64,000 nucleotides of DNA from Bacteroidia bacterium (GTDB lineage: Bacteria > Bacteroidota > Bacteroidia > SpSt-205). Both the position numbers and the translations under genes were made by a program. The notes under the pieces were generated by a model. The model made no database searches. It was not told where the DNA came from and saw only the letters and a list, made by a program, of their open reading frames with translations. The DNA lies in NCBI GenBank assembly GCA_026003235.1, contig BPGW01000007.1:81572-145571 (forward strand), given 5' to 3'. Position 1 is the stretch's first letter; every line of letters starts with the position of its first letter. This document shows, in pieces, positions 9,450 through 18,848 of this stretch.

Positions 9450-10169
9450 ATGGCGCAAACCTTCCTCATCGGCTCTTGTCTGGTGGAAGTGCGGGAACCT
9501 GCCGCCCCTGCTCAGCGCGTGTTAGTCCTTTTACCAGGGTGGAACTACAGCCGCACCGCCTGGTGCGAAAAATCCTCTATCTGCACAGAAGCCCTGAAAC
9601 GGGGCTATCGCCTCCTTCTCTTGGAGATGGGGAAAAGCCTTTACGCTTCTCAGGCTTTTCCTGAAACGCATCCGGCATGGCGGCGCTATCCTACCCTGCG
9701 CACGCTGCTGGACTCGGTCTTCCCGTTCCTGGTGGAGAGAAGGTGGCTCCTTCCTGGCAAAAGTTACTTGTTGGGGCTGTCTACGGGAGGGCGAGGGGTG
9801 GTGATGATTCTGGCGCATACGGGCGCGCTTTTCCGGGCGGGGGCGGCCCTCTCCGGCGACTTTGATCCCCACTTGGACCCCCGAGACCGGCTCTTGACCG
9901 GATGGTATGGCCCCTACAGCAGCCGATGGGACACCGTAGACAACCCGCTTCGGTTGGCCGCACGGATAGAGAGCCCGCTTTTCTTGGCGCATGGGGTGGC
10001 CGACCCCGTCGTCCCCTACCAACATACCCAGCGCCTCTACCAGCTGCTCCAGCGTGAAAAGCCTACCCTTCCCTGCCAGCTCCACCTGGACCCCCAGGGA
10101 AAACACGACTTTGCCTTCTGGGAAAAGTACGCACGCCAAGCCCTTAATTTCTTTGAACGCTATGAGTGA
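9450..10169 (+). CDS. Alpha/beta hydrolase family protein
   Basis: LVLLPGWNYSRTAW; YLLGLSTGGRGVVMI nucleophile elbow; LAHGVADPVVPYQHTQRLYQLL. Confidence 0.75.
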   Translation: MAQTFLIGSCLVEVREPAAPAQRVLVLLPGWNYSRTAWCEKSSICTEALKRGYRLLLLEMGKSLYASQAFPETHPAWRRYPTLRTLLDSVFPFLVERRWLLPGKSYLLGLSTGGRGVVMILAHTGALFRAGAALSGDFDPHLDPRDRLLTGWYGPYSSRWDTVDNPLRLAARIESPLFLAHGVADPVVPYQHTQRLYQLLQREKPTLPCQLHLDPQGKHDFAFWEKYARQALNFFERYE

Positions 10170-10698
10170 AACGAACGTGTGGGCGGCCTTGCTGATCGTA
10201 GCGCTTAGCGGCCTGCTGGGGGTAGTGGCCGTGCTGGTGTTTTTCTGGCAGCGGGAAAACGCCGAACGGCGCCGCCTCATCACGCAGCAGATCCTGCAGA
10301 CCACTTTACCCCTGCGCTTGCAAGCGCTGGAAAGGGCCGTGCTTTTCCTGGAACGGAACGATCCCAACAACCTCCTACCCCGCCTGGCTCCCCACACCTT
10401 CAACCGGACAAGCGATCTGGTTCAAGTGCTTTTCCAAGTGGTGCAAGAGGAATACCTCTACAACGCTGCCCAGCAGATTCACATGGGCCCCCAGGTGTGG
10501 ATAGCCCTTCGCCAGGCCAAGAACACCCTGCTTAGCGTCGTCCAAGCCACCCTGGCTGAGCACAACCCCGCTCTGACCCCTCCCCTCACCTGGGTAGAAA
10601 AGTTCAAGGAAAAGTGGCGTGCTCAACCCACCGATCCCTTCCAGGTAGCCATGGCTTACGCGCATCGGGAAATGCAACGCCTGCTGGAAATCCCCTAA
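10162..10698 (+). CDS. Conserved hypothetical with N-terminal TM helix
   Basis: MSETNVWAALLIVALSGLLGVVAVLVFFWQRENAERRR...; start overlaps preceding stop region. Confidence 0.65.
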   Translation: MSETNVWAALLIVALSGLLGVVAVLVFFWQRENAERRRLITQQILQTTLPLRLQALERAVLFLERNDPNNLLPRLAPHTFNRTSDLVQVLFQVVQEEYLYNAAQQIHMGPQVWIALRQAKNTLLSVVQATLAEHNPALTPPLTWVEKFKEKWRAQPTDPFQVAMAYAHREMQRLLEIP

Positions 10699-10703
10699 GT
10701 GCG

Positions 10704-10711
10704 TAAATTTG
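10704..10711 (+). promoter_or_regulatory. -7 element TAAATTTG, 4 nt before GTG start 10716
   Basis: TAAATTTG-CCCG-GTG. Confidence 0.6.
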
Positions 10712-10715
10712 CCCG

Positions 10716-11138
10716 GTGAGCCTGTGGAAAAAAAACGGACACGTAGCGGCACCTGCAGAAAAAACCCTCTGTTTGCTGGGAGAAGGAAGCCAAACCAAAG
10801 GTGAGTTCTACACCCCGGGCTCGCTGCGCGTGGAGGGAACCTTTAAAGGAACCCTTCGGGTAGAGGGACGCTTAGTCATAGCGCCTACAGGAGAAGTGCA
10901 GGGCGAGATTCAAGCGGCCCAAGTCTTGGTAGCAGGCCGCTTTGAGGGGCGCCTCGTGGCCGAAGAGCTCCTTGAAGTAGCCGAAACAGGGCACATCAAA
11001 GGTGAGATTCGGGCCCGACGCATGCAAACAGCCAGCGGCGCCACCATGCAAGTGCATTGCTGGGTAGGCGAAAACTTAGCTGAGCCAGCCCCTACCCCTG
11101 AAAACGACCACCGCACCGCTCGTCCCCGCCGTGGGTAG
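10716..11138 (+). CDS. Bactofilin (polymer-forming cytoskeletal protein)
   Basis: GSLRVEGTFKGTLRVEGRLVIAPTGEVQGEIQAAQVLVAGRFEGRLVAEELLEVAETGHIKGEI beta-helix repeats. Confidence 0.9.
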   Translation: MSLWKKNGHVAAPAEKTLCLLGEGSQTKGEFYTPGSLRVEGTFKGTLRVEGRLVIAPTGEVQGEIQAAQVLVAGRFEGRLVAEELLEVAETGHIKGEIRARRMQTASGATMQVHCWVGENLAEPAPTPENDHRTARPRRG

Positions 11139-11697
11139 GGAGGTAGGCCTTCAGCTAACCTGGACGATCTTGGGGGTATGTTGGACAGGGGTGGGGTGTT
11201 CGCCTTCTTCCACGCCGACCCCACCTCCGGACTGGTTTGCTCAACGCAGCCGCCTGCCCCTCTATGAAGCCTCCCATTACCAGCTTCGGTGGGTAGATAC
11301 CACAGGGCAAAAAGTCCTCCTGCGCGCCACGCACCTTTCTCTACAAAAGCAGGGCGATTCGGCTTTCTGGCGCCTTGAGCAAGGTGTAGAACTGCTGCAC
11401 TACGCTCCAAGCGGGGACACCCTTCAGGTGCTTCGCTGCAGGCGGGGCACGCTCTGGCCCCAGCAGGGTTACTTCGTCGCCGAGGACTCGGTTACGGTGC
11501 ATACCCAAGACGGGCTGTGGCTGGAGACCGACCGCCTGATTTGGCAGCAAACCCAGCACCGGCTTGAGGCACCCGACTGGGTGCGTCTTCAAACGACTCA
11601 AGAGACACTTACCGGCCAAGGCCTGGTGTACGACACCGAGAAACGCACCTATCGGTTGCGCCGCACCCGAGGCAGGGTCCAAGCACCGCCCCTATGA
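11131..11697 (+). CDS. lptC: LptC-like LPS export lipoprotein
   Basis: Lipobox-like GVGCS; YLRW...TTGQKVLLRATHLSL...EDSVTVHTQDGLWLETDRLIWQQ...LTGQGLVYDTEKRTYRL; next to bactofilin and CNNM gene. Confidence 0.75.
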   Translation: MGREVGLQLTWTILGVCWTGVGCSPSSTPTPPPDWFAQRSRLPLYEASHYQLRWVDTTGQKVLLRATHLSLQKQGDSAFWRLEQGVELLHYAPSGDTLQVLRCRRGTLWPQQGYFVAEDSVTVHTQDGLWLETDRLIWQQTQHRLEAPDWVRLQTTQETLTGQGLVYDTEKRTYRLRRTRGRVQAPPL

Positions 11698-12899
11698 GCT
11701 GGGTAGTGTTGACGCTTCTTGCGCTCCTGCTGAGTGCCTGGAGCTCCGGCAGCGAAATGGCTTGGCTTACTGCGAATCCCCTCCAGTGGGAAACCTGGCG
11801 CAGTCGCCACCCTCGGCGCTGGCGCCTCGCTCGCTTCTTCCTGCAACATCCCCGCCGCCTCCTCATCACGCTGCTTTTGTCCAATAACCTAGCCCTGGTG
11901 CTTTTCTCCGCCGGGCTTAGCCACCTCCTCCCCCTGGAAAACCTCCAGCCCATACAACGGTTTTGGGTGGAAACGCTCCTGGGCACGCTTATCTTGCTGA
12001 TCGCAGGAGAATACCTTCCTAAAGGGCTTTTCCAACGCTGGCAACTGGCCCTTCTTCCGGCTGTGGTGCCCTTCACGGGGCTGGTGTACCTGATTTGTGC
12101 CCCCCTCGTGGAAATAGCCCACAGCCTTACCAAGGCCTTCTTCCGCCTTTTGCGTGTAGAGGAAAAGCCCCTACACAAACCCCTTTCCCGAGAAAGCTTT
12201 GCCACCCTGCTGCAACACACCGAGTCGGACTTCCAAGAGGTCTTGACCCGCACCCTGGCCTTGAGTGAGACCCCTGTGCGCGAAATCATGGTCCCACGCC
12301 AAGAAGTAGTAGCCCTGCCCCTTGACACACCCATAGAAGAGCTGCACCGAGTTTTTGTGGAGACCGAGCTGTCGCGCCTTTTGGTGTACGAAGGAACCCC
12401 CGACCGCATCGTCGGGTATGTGTATGTGCGCTCGCTGCTGCGCAGGCCCCGTTCTATCCAAGAAGTCTTGGAACCGGTGAGCTTCGTACCCGAGACCATG
12501 CCTGCCACCCGCCTTCTGGAAGAGCTGGTAAAAGAAAAGCGTTCGCTGGCGGTGGTGGTGGATGCTCGTGGGGGCATGGCCGGCCTCGTGACCACCGAAG
12601 ACCTCGTGGAAGAAGTCTTTGGCGACATTCAGGATGAGTACGACGAACCCCAATGGCTGGAACGCACCCTTGAACCGGGCGTGTACGAGTTTGACGCCCG
12701 AATTGAGATTGACTACCTCAACGAAAAGTACGGACTGGACCTGCCCACAAAGGAAGCGGTGACTTTAGGGGGACTGGCTCTGGCCCACTTGGGTCGGATC
12801 CCTACGGCAGGCACCACCTGGGAGGCTTACGGGTTTCGGTGGGAAGTGCTCGCAGCTACCCCCCAGCGCCTGCTAACTTTGCGCCTCAGAAAGCCATGA
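11694..12899 (+). CDS. CNNM/CBS-domain transporter-like (hemolysin C / CorC family)
   Basis: N-terminal CNNM TM region, then VREIMVPRQEVVALPLDTPIEELHRVFVETELSRLLVYEGTPDRIVGYVYVRSLL, VVDARGGMAGLVTTEDLVEEVFGDIQDEYD. Confidence 0.93.
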   Translation: MSWVVLTLLALLLSAWSSGSEMAWLTANPLQWETWRSRHPRRWRLARFFLQHPRRLLITLLLSNNLALVLFSAGLSHLLPLENLQPIQRFWVETLLGTLILLIAGEYLPKGLFQRWQLALLPAVVPFTGLVYLICAPLVEIAHSLTKAFFRLLRVEEKPLHKPLSRESFATLLQHTESDFQEVLTRTLALSETPVREIMVPRQEVVALPLDTPIEELHRVFVETELSRLLVYEGTPDRIVGYVYVRSLLRRPRSIQEVLEPVSFVPETMPATRLLEELVKEKRSLAVVVDARGGMAGLVTTEDLVEEVFGDIQDEYDEPQWLERTLEPGVYEFDARIEIDYLNEKYGLDLPTKEAVTLGGLALAHLGRIPTAGTTWEAYGFRWEVLAATPQRLLTLRLRKP

Positions 12900-13759
12900 A
12901 CCGTTACAAGACCATTGACCCTGCCACGCTGACGCTGCCCGCGTGGCATCCCTACCTCATTGGAAGCGTAATCCCTCGGCCTATCGCTTGGGTCAGCACC
13001 CTAAACGCCGAGGGCCGACCTAACCTGGCCCCCTTCAGCTACTTTGGTGCCTTCAGCAGCAAACCGCCTGTAGTGGGCTTCTCGCCCAGCACCAGCGCCC
13101 GAACCGGCAAACCCAAAGACACCCACCGCAACCTCCAAGAAGTGCCCGAATGCGTCATCCACCTGGTGCCTTATGCGCTGGCAGCCCGCATGAACATCAC
13201 CACCGGCGAATACGAGCCCGAGATCAACGAAATAGAGAAAGCGGGGCTGGAGACGCTGCCTGCTGAGCTGGTTCGGCCCCCTCGGATAGCCGGCACGCCC
13301 GTGCAGCTGGAAGGTAAAGTGCGAGCCATCCTGCCCCTGGGCGAAAACCCCGGCGCAGGTCAGCTTATCCTTGTGGACATTGTGCGGCTGCACCTGGACG
13401 AAACCATCCTGGACGAAAAGGGCTATCCTGACCCCCGAAAAATGGATGTGATTGCTCGGCTGGGCGCCTTTTGGTATGCGCGCATCCGCGCTGAGAACCT
13501 CTTCTGGATGAAGCAACCCCGCAACCCGGCCGAAGTCTTAGCTTGGGACGAACTTCCAGAAGACCTACGCACCAGCTCGGTCTTGACCGCCGCAGAAATC
13601 GGCCACCTTCTGGCCCATAGGCCTGCTGAGGCAGAAAAGCTCCGGTCTTTACCTCGGCCGGCCGATCCCGTGGCCCTCCACCGACAAATGCAAGCCCTCC
13701 TCCCTCACGATGCCCCCGCAGCCTGGCGCCTGTACTTGGAAGCCCTAAAGATGACCTAA
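12896..13759 (+). CDS. Flavin reductase family protein (FMN-binding split barrel)
   Basis: YLIGSVIPRPIAWVSTLNAEGRPNLAPFSYFGAFSSKPPVVGFSPS...KDTHRNLQEVPECVIHLV. Confidence 0.92.
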   Translation: MNRYKTIDPATLTLPAWHPYLIGSVIPRPIAWVSTLNAEGRPNLAPFSYFGAFSSKPPVVGFSPSTSARTGKPKDTHRNLQEVPECVIHLVPYALAARMNITTGEYEPEINEIEKAGLETLPAELVRPPRIAGTPVQLEGKVRAILPLGENPGAGQLILVDIVRLHLDETILDEKGYPDPRKMDVIARLGAFWYARIRAENLFWMKQPRNPAEVLAWDELPEDLRTSSVLTAAEIGHLLAHRPAEAEKLRSLPRPADPVALHRQMQALLPHDAPAAWRLYLEALKMT

Positions 13760-13763
13760 ACCT

Positions 13764-13771
13764 TACCTTTG
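13764..13771 (+). promoter_or_regulatory. -7 element TACCTTTG, 4 nt before ATG 13776
   Basis: TACCTTTG-CGGT-ATG. Confidence 0.65.
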
Positions 13772-13775
13772 CGGT

Positions 13776-15329
13776 ATGCCGATGACAGCCGCGCCCAAAG
13801 CCGAATGGTGGCAAGCCTTTGGGTTTTCGGATCCCCAGCCTGGAGCTACGACAGGGCGAGAAAGCTTGGCCTACCAGGGAACGCCCTACGCCAACCTCTC
13901 GCCCGTAGATGGCGAACCCTTGCCAGCCGTCCTCCATTCCGGGGTGGCCATCTATGATCAAGTCGTGGAGAAAGCCCAGCAAGCCTTTTTGGAATGGCGT
14001 GCGGTTCCCCCTCCTCGGCGCGCTGAAGTGATACGAGTCTTTGGCGAAAAACTTCGCCGGCGAAAGGCGGACCTGGCCCGGCTGATAAGCTACGAAATCG
14101 GCAAAATCTACCAGGAAGCCCTGGGTGAAGTGCAAGAGGTGATAGATATGTGCGATTTTGGGGTGGGGCTCTCTCGTCAGCTTTACGGCCTTACCATCGC
14201 CTCCGAAAGGCCCAACCACCGCATGTACGAGCAGTGGCATCCTCTGGGCGTGGTAGGCATCATTACAGCTTTCAACTTCCCTGTAGCCGTATGGGCTTGG
14301 AATGCTGTCATCGCAGCGGTATGTGGAGACCCCACCGTGTGGAAACCCAGCGAAAAAGCCCCTCTATCTGCGTTGGCCATCTTTTCCATCCTGCGAGAAG
14401 CGATAGAGGAAACCGGTGTGCCTGAGGGCGTTTTCAACCTCGTGGTTGGAAACGCTGAAATAGGTCAGCACATGGCGTGCGACGCCCGGCTTCCGCTCAT
14501 TTCGGCCACGGGGTCGGTGCGCATGGGCCGCTCTGTGGCGCAGCAGGTAGCCAAGCGCTTGGGCCGCTCCCTGCTGGAACTGGGCGGAAACAACGCGGTC
14601 ATCGTGACCCCTCACGCTAACTTAGACCTGGCCCTGCGCGCCGTGACATTTGCTGCGCTGGGCACTTCGGGTCAGCGCTGCACGACCCTCCGCCGCCTGA
14701 TCTTGCATGAAGAGATATACGATGCTTTCCTGGGGCGGCTAATTCGCATCTATGAGCAGGCCAGCCAGCGCATTGGCGATCCGCTGCATCCCGACACCCT
14801 TATAGGGCCTCTGATTGATAAAAACGCCGCCGCCGCCATGCAAGAAGCCCTGGCCGAAGTCCAAAAAGAAGGGGGGAAAGTGCTCTTTGGCGGGGAAGTT
14901 CTGGAAGGCCCTGCCTACCGCAGCGGATGTTATGTGCGGCCTGCCATCGTAACGGCCGAAAATCACTGGCCGGTAGTCCAGCGGGAGACCTTCGCTCCTA
15001 TCCTGTATGTGCTGAAATACCGCACCCTGGAAGAAGCGATCGCCCTCCAGAATGGCGTGCCCCAAGGGCTCTCCTCCAGCATTTTCACCGCTAACCTCCG
15101 AGAAGCCGAGCTTTTCCTCAGTGCCCGGGGCTCCGACTGCGGCATCGCTAATGTCAACATCGGCCCTTCCGGCGCTGAAATCGGAGGAGCCTTCGGCGGG
15201 GAAAAAGAAACCGGCGGCGGCCGAGAAGCTGGATCAGACGCCTGGAAAGCCTACATGCGCCGGCAAACCGTCACCATCAACTATGGGACGGACTTACCTC
15301 TGGCCCAGGGTATCCGTTTTGAAGTGTGA
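13776..15329 (+). CDS. Aldehyde dehydrogenase, ALDH7/AMADH (piperideine-6-carboxylate dehydrogenase)-like
   Basis: [21 protein letters not shown]...[12 protein letters not shown]...[11 protein letters not shown]...[44 protein letters not shown]. Confidence 0.93.
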   Translation: MPMTAAPKAEWWQAFGFSDPQPGATTGRESLAYQGTPYANLSPVDGEPLPAVLHSGVAIYDQVVEKAQQAFLEWRAVPPPRRAEVIRVFGEKLRRRKADLARLISYEIGKIYQEALGEVQEVIDMCDFGVGLSRQLYGLTIASERPNHRMYEQWHPLGVVGIITAFNFPVAVWAWNAVIAAVCGDPTVWKPSEKAPLSALAIFSILREAIEETGVPEGVFNLVVGNAEIGQHMACDARLPLISATGSVRMGRSVAQQVAKRLGRSLLELGGNNAVIVTPHANLDLALRAVTFAALGTSGQRCTTLRRLILHEEIYDAFLGRLIRIYEQASQRIGDPLHPDTLIGPLIDKNAAAAMQEALAEVQKEGGKVLFGGEVLEGPAYRSGCYVRPAIVTAENHWPVVQRETFAPILYVLKYRTLEEAIALQNGVPQGLSSSIFTANLREAELFLSARGSDCGIANVNIGPSGAEIGGAFGGEKETGGGREAGSDAWKAYMRRQTVTINYGTDLPLAQGIRFEV

Positions 15330-16096
15330 TTTACGACAAAAAGGTCGTCGTCGTCCTACCTGCCTACAACGCCGCCCGAACTCTGCCCCAGACCCTGGCC
15401 GAAATTGACCGCTCTATCGTAGACGAGATCATCCTAGTGGACGACGCCAGCCAGGACAACACCGTTGAACTGGCCCGACAACTGGGCCTTACCCACATAA
15501 TCGTGCACGAAAAAAACCAAGGGTATGGCGGCAACCAGAAAACCTGCTACCGTAAAGCGTTGAGCTTGGGGGCCGACATCGTGATCATGCTCCACCCTGA
15601 CTACCAATACACGCCTAAGCTCCTTCCGGCCATGGCTCATTTGGTGGCCACGGGCCTTTACCCAGTGGTGCTGGGCTCGCGCATCCTGGGCGGCGGCGCC
15701 CTGAAAGGCGGCATGCCCCTCTACAAATACCTCGCCAATCGGTTCCTCACCGCTTTCCAGAACCTCTTCCTGGGGGCTAAGCTCTCCGAATACCACACAG
15801 GCTATAGGGCTTTTGCCCGGGAAGTGCTGGAAACCCTCCCCTGGCATCTCAATAGCAGCGACTTCGTCTTTGACAACGAGCTCTTGTCGCAGGTGATCCT
15901 GGCAGGTTACCCCATAGGAGAGATCTCTTGTCCTACCCGGTACTTCCCGGAAGCTTCCTCTATAAACTTCCGGCGAAGCGTGGTCTACGGGTTGGGGATT
16001 CTCCGCGTGACGCTCCAGCATGTTCTGGCTAAGCTGGGCCTTTACCGCCATCCGCGCTATATTTTTGAGCAGAAACGCGCACCCATTCAAGCATAG
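15326..16096 (+). CDS. Glycosyltransferase family 2 (DPM1-like)
   Basis: [23 protein letters not shown]...[21 protein letters not shown]...[16 protein letters not shown]...[10 protein letters not shown]. Confidence 0.92.
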   Translation: MIYDKKVVVVLPAYNAARTLPQTLAEIDRSIVDEIILVDDASQDNTVELARQLGLTHIIVHEKNQGYGGNQKTCYRKALSLGADIVIMLHPDYQYTPKLLPAMAHLVATGLYPVVLGSRILGGGALKGGMPLYKYLANRFLTAFQNLFLGAKLSEYHTGYRAFAREVLETLPWHLNSSDFVFDNELLSQVILAGYPIGEISCPTRYFPEASSINFRRSVVYGLGILRVTLQHVLAKLGLYRHPRYIFEQKRAPIQA

Positions 16097-18139
16097 ATGG
16101 TAGCCCTGGCTGTTTTTTTCTTGGGGCTTTGGGGGCAAGTGTGGGACCCGAATCGGATTACGATTTACCGAGATAGCTTAGGGGTAGCTCATGTATGGGC
16201 TCCCACCGACGCCGAAGCCGCCTACGGTCTGGGCTGGGTCCAGGCCGAAGATGTGGGCATCCCCCTTCAAGAGAACCTTTTAGCCAGCCGAGGCCTACTC
16301 GGCAAGGTCCGGGGCAAAGAAGGGGCTCTGTGGGATTATCTTTTGTACTTGACCGGGCTGGATACGCTGGACATGCGACGGGGAGTAAGCCCCGAAGTCT
16401 GGCAAGTGCTGGAAGGGTTTGCTGCAGGAGTCAATGCCTACTACACGGCCTATCCGGAGAAGCGGCTCCTGCCAGAGGCTTTTCCTGTACACGCTGAGGA
16501 CGTAGCTCGCGGCGCCCACCTCATTCTGAACGCGATGGCTGGGCTGGGCAGCGCATTGGGTAGGACCCGACAAGGTCTCCTTCCGGATTTGGCTGGCTTG
16601 GTAGAGGGCTATGGCTCCAACGCTTGGGCCGTAGCCCCACACCGACTCCTGGACCGAAGCACCTGCCTGCTCATCAATTCCCATCAGCCGCTGGAAGGGC
16701 GCTTTGCTTGGTATGAAGTGCATGTAGGCAGCGCTGAGGGATGGAACCTGCTGGGGGGCACTTTTCCAGGAGGGCCCTTTCCCCTGATAGGGTGCAACCT
16801 TAGCGTAGGATGGGCTCATACCTTCGCTTACCACCTGCTGACCGACGTCTATGCCCTTGAGGTGCGGCGGCGGCGCTACCGATTCGGGGATGCCTGGTTA
16901 CCTTTCTCCACCCGCAAAGTACGCCTCTGGGTGAAAGGCCTTCCCTGGCCCCTCCACCGAAAAGTACGGAGCACCCTCTTTGGCCCTGCCCTTCGGATAG
17001 GGGGGCGCTGGTACGCTTTTGCTCAGCTCACTTACACAGAGACCCGGGCCCTGGAGCAGTGGTACCGCATGGGCAAAGCCCGCAACCTCACCGCCTTCCA
17101 AGAGGCCCTCTCGCTGCATGCTTTGCCCACCTTCAACACCGTCTATGCGGATGAAGAGGGACACATCGCCCTCTTTTCGTATGTGCACCTGCCGGAGCGA
17201 GACACGACGCTACAGTGGGGCCTTCCCATCCAACGGCCTACGCCTGGCCATCGGTTAGAGAAGAAGGTTCCGCTGGCGGATCTGCCTGCCGTCCTTGATC
17301 CGCCCTGCGGTTATGTGTACAACGCCAACCAGACGCCCTTGCAGGCCACCTGTCCTGAAGCCAACTGGCATCCTTCTCGCCCGCTTATTGGGCTGCAGCG
17401 CTTTACCTACAACCGGGGTGAGCGCCTGGCCGAACTCTGGCCCCGCTATGAGGGCCGGCCTTTATCTTGGCAGGACCTGCGTGCCCTCAAGCACGACCGA
17501 TGCGTAGCGACCGAAGGCCGCTACTGGCGTGTTTTTGCTCCGCTTTTTTCGCTGGACCCGGCCCGCTATCCTCACCTGGCTGAAGCGATCCAGGCTGTGA
17601 AGCGCTGGTCCGGCTGCGCCGAACCCCAAGACACGCTTACTGCACTCGTGATGCTGAGCCATGTGTTTCTCTCCCGAAAGATGGGCCTTTCCCTGCCCGA
17701 AGCCACCATCTTAGGCTATCAGCCCACCGAAAAAGAAGCAGCTCAGGCCCTGGCGTGGGCTGCTCGCACGCTGCGCAAGCGCTACCGCACCCTCTATCCC
17801 CGCTGGGATACGGTACTGCGCCATGGCCGAGGCGGCTTCCAGGTCGGAGTGGGCGGCTTCTGGGAAAGCCTGGAAGCTCGCCACTGGAAATACATCCCCC
17901 AAACAGGCCGCCTCCACGTAACCGGCGGAGACGGACTCTACTACTGGGTAAAATGGGGACCCCAAGGCCAAGAAGTGTGGGGCATTCAGCCTTATGGCGC
18001 TTCGCATGACCCCGCCAGCCCTCATTACGCCGATCAGATTCGGCCCTTTGCAGAGGGGCGACTTTTCCAACGAACGCTGGATTGGGAGGCTATTCGCCGC
18101 TCAGCAGAGAGAACCTACCATCCCGCTCCAGGGCCTTGA
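16097..18139 (+). CDS. Penicillin acylase family protein (Ntn hydrolase)
   Basis: Signal peptide; ITIYRDSLGVAHVWAPTDAEAAYGLGWVQAEDV; GYGSNAWAVAPHRLL (predicted Ser nucleophile); GGTFPGGPFPLIGCNLSVGWAHT. Confidence 0.92.
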   Translation: MVALAVFFLGLWGQVWDPNRITIYRDSLGVAHVWAPTDAEAAYGLGWVQAEDVGIPLQENLLASRGLLGKVRGKEGALWDYLLYLTGLDTLDMRRGVSPEVWQVLEGFAAGVNAYYTAYPEKRLLPEAFPVHAEDVARGAHLILNAMAGLGSALGRTRQGLLPDLAGLVEGYGSNAWAVAPHRLLDRSTCLLINSHQPLEGRFAWYEVHVGSAEGWNLLGGTFPGGPFPLIGCNLSVGWAHTFAYHLLTDVYALEVRRRRYRFGDAWLPFSTRKVRLWVKGLPWPLHRKVRSTLFGPALRIGGRWYAFAQLTYTETRALEQWYRMGKARNLTAFQEALSLHALPTFNTVYADEEGHIALFSYVHLPERDTTLQWGLPIQRPTPGHRLEKKVPLADLPAVLDPPCGYVYNANQTPLQATCPEANWHPSRPLIGLQRFTYNRGERLAELWPRYEGRPLSWQDLRALKHDRCVATEGRYWRVFAPLFSLDPARYPHLAEAIQAVKRWSGCAEPQDTLTALVMLSHVFLSRKMGLSLPEATILGYQPTEKEAAQALAWAARTLRKRYRTLYPRWDTVLRHGRGGFQVGVGGFWESLEARHWKYIPQTGRLHVTGGDGLYYWVKWGPQGQEVWGIQPYGASHDPASPHYADQIRPFAEGRLFQRTLDWEAIRRSAERTYHPAPGP

Positions 18140-18168
18140 CCCTCTTGCGCACAAGCCCCGTTTTTTCC

Positions 18169-18176
18169 TAACTTTG
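18169..18176 (+). promoter_or_regulatory. -7 element TAACTTTG, 4 nt before ATG 18181
   Basis: TAACTTTG-CTGC-ATG. Confidence 0.65.
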
Positions 18177-18180
18177 CTGC

Positions 18181-18810
18181 ATGGCCGGCAAACCTCGGAA
18201 AGGAGCCTTCACCTACCCACAAGTTTTCTGGCGGCAGCCGTGGGAGTGGCTGAGCCGCTATCGGGACCTCAACACCTACTTGGCTATGGCCTTCTACGGA
18301 AGCTTGTCCCTGGGCATGCTGGCGTATGGAATCTTGGGGGCGGGGGTGCCCTGGTGGATCGCAGGCTTGCTTTTCGTAGGAGGCGCTTTTACCTGGACTT
18401 TCACGGAGTACCTTTTGCATCGGTTCGTGCTCCACTATGTTGAAGACCACCCCGTAATCCAGCGCTGGCACAACTTCATGCACGGGGCTCACCACGATGT
18501 GCCGAGGGACCTGCGCTTTGTGACGGCCTCCCCCTTCATTACCTTTCCGGTAGCGGTGCTCTTCTGGCTGCTATTTTGGGCTATATGGGGCAGCCCGTGG
18601 GTATGGCCCTTTTTTGCGGGCTTCGGAGTCGGGTATGCCCTCTACGAGTACGTGCACTTTGCGATTCACAAGTACCCTCATCCGCCCCTTCCTTTCTTGC
18701 GGGGCCTTTGGCAAAACCACAACCTACACCACTTCAAGACGCCCGAGAAGCGCTTTGGGGTGACCACGACGCTGTGGGATCGCGTGTTTGGCACCTACGA
18801 ACCCGCCTAA
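18181..18810 (+). CDS. Fatty acid hydroxylase superfamily protein (fatty-acid 2-hydroxylase-like)
   Basis: His clusters TEYLLHRFVLHY, HNFMHGAHHDVPRD, HFAIHKYPH, NHNLHHF in a multi-TM protein. Confidence 0.88.
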   Translation: MAGKPRKGAFTYPQVFWRQPWEWLSRYRDLNTYLAMAFYGSLSLGMLAYGILGAGVPWWIAGLLFVGGAFTWTFTEYLLHRFVLHYVEDHPVIQRWHNFMHGAHHDVPRDLRFVTASPFITFPVAVLFWLLFWAIWGSPWVWPFFAGFGVGYALYEYVHFAIHKYPHPPLPFLRGLWQNHNLHHFKTPEKRFGVTTTLWDRVFGTYEPA

Positions 18811-18817
18811 AAGCCGA

Positions 18818-18836
18818 GTAGGGGGTAGCCCCCTAC
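18818..18836. terminator. Perfect 8-bp hairpin (GTAGGGGG-TAG-CCCCCTAC) overlapping the lptD -7 element
   Basis: Inverted repeat 18818-18825 / 18829-18836 with 3-nt loop, followed by CTTT. Confidence 0.5.
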
Positions 18837-18841
18837 CTTTG
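18834..18841 (+). promoter_or_regulatory. -7 element TACCTTTG upstream of lptD (ATG 18849)
   Basis: TACCTTTG-CAGGCAA-ATG. Confidence 0.55.
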
Positions 18842-18848
18842 CAGGCAA

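Noticed and set aside
8575-10403. Antisense ORFs 8575-9243 and 9531-10403
   Set aside because: Shadow frames of the FadN-like and hydrolase genes; composition not protein-like.
11609-12628. 339-aa antisense ORF
   Set aside because: Arg/Ser-rich shadow of the CNNM/CBS gene; no family features, high-GC artefact.
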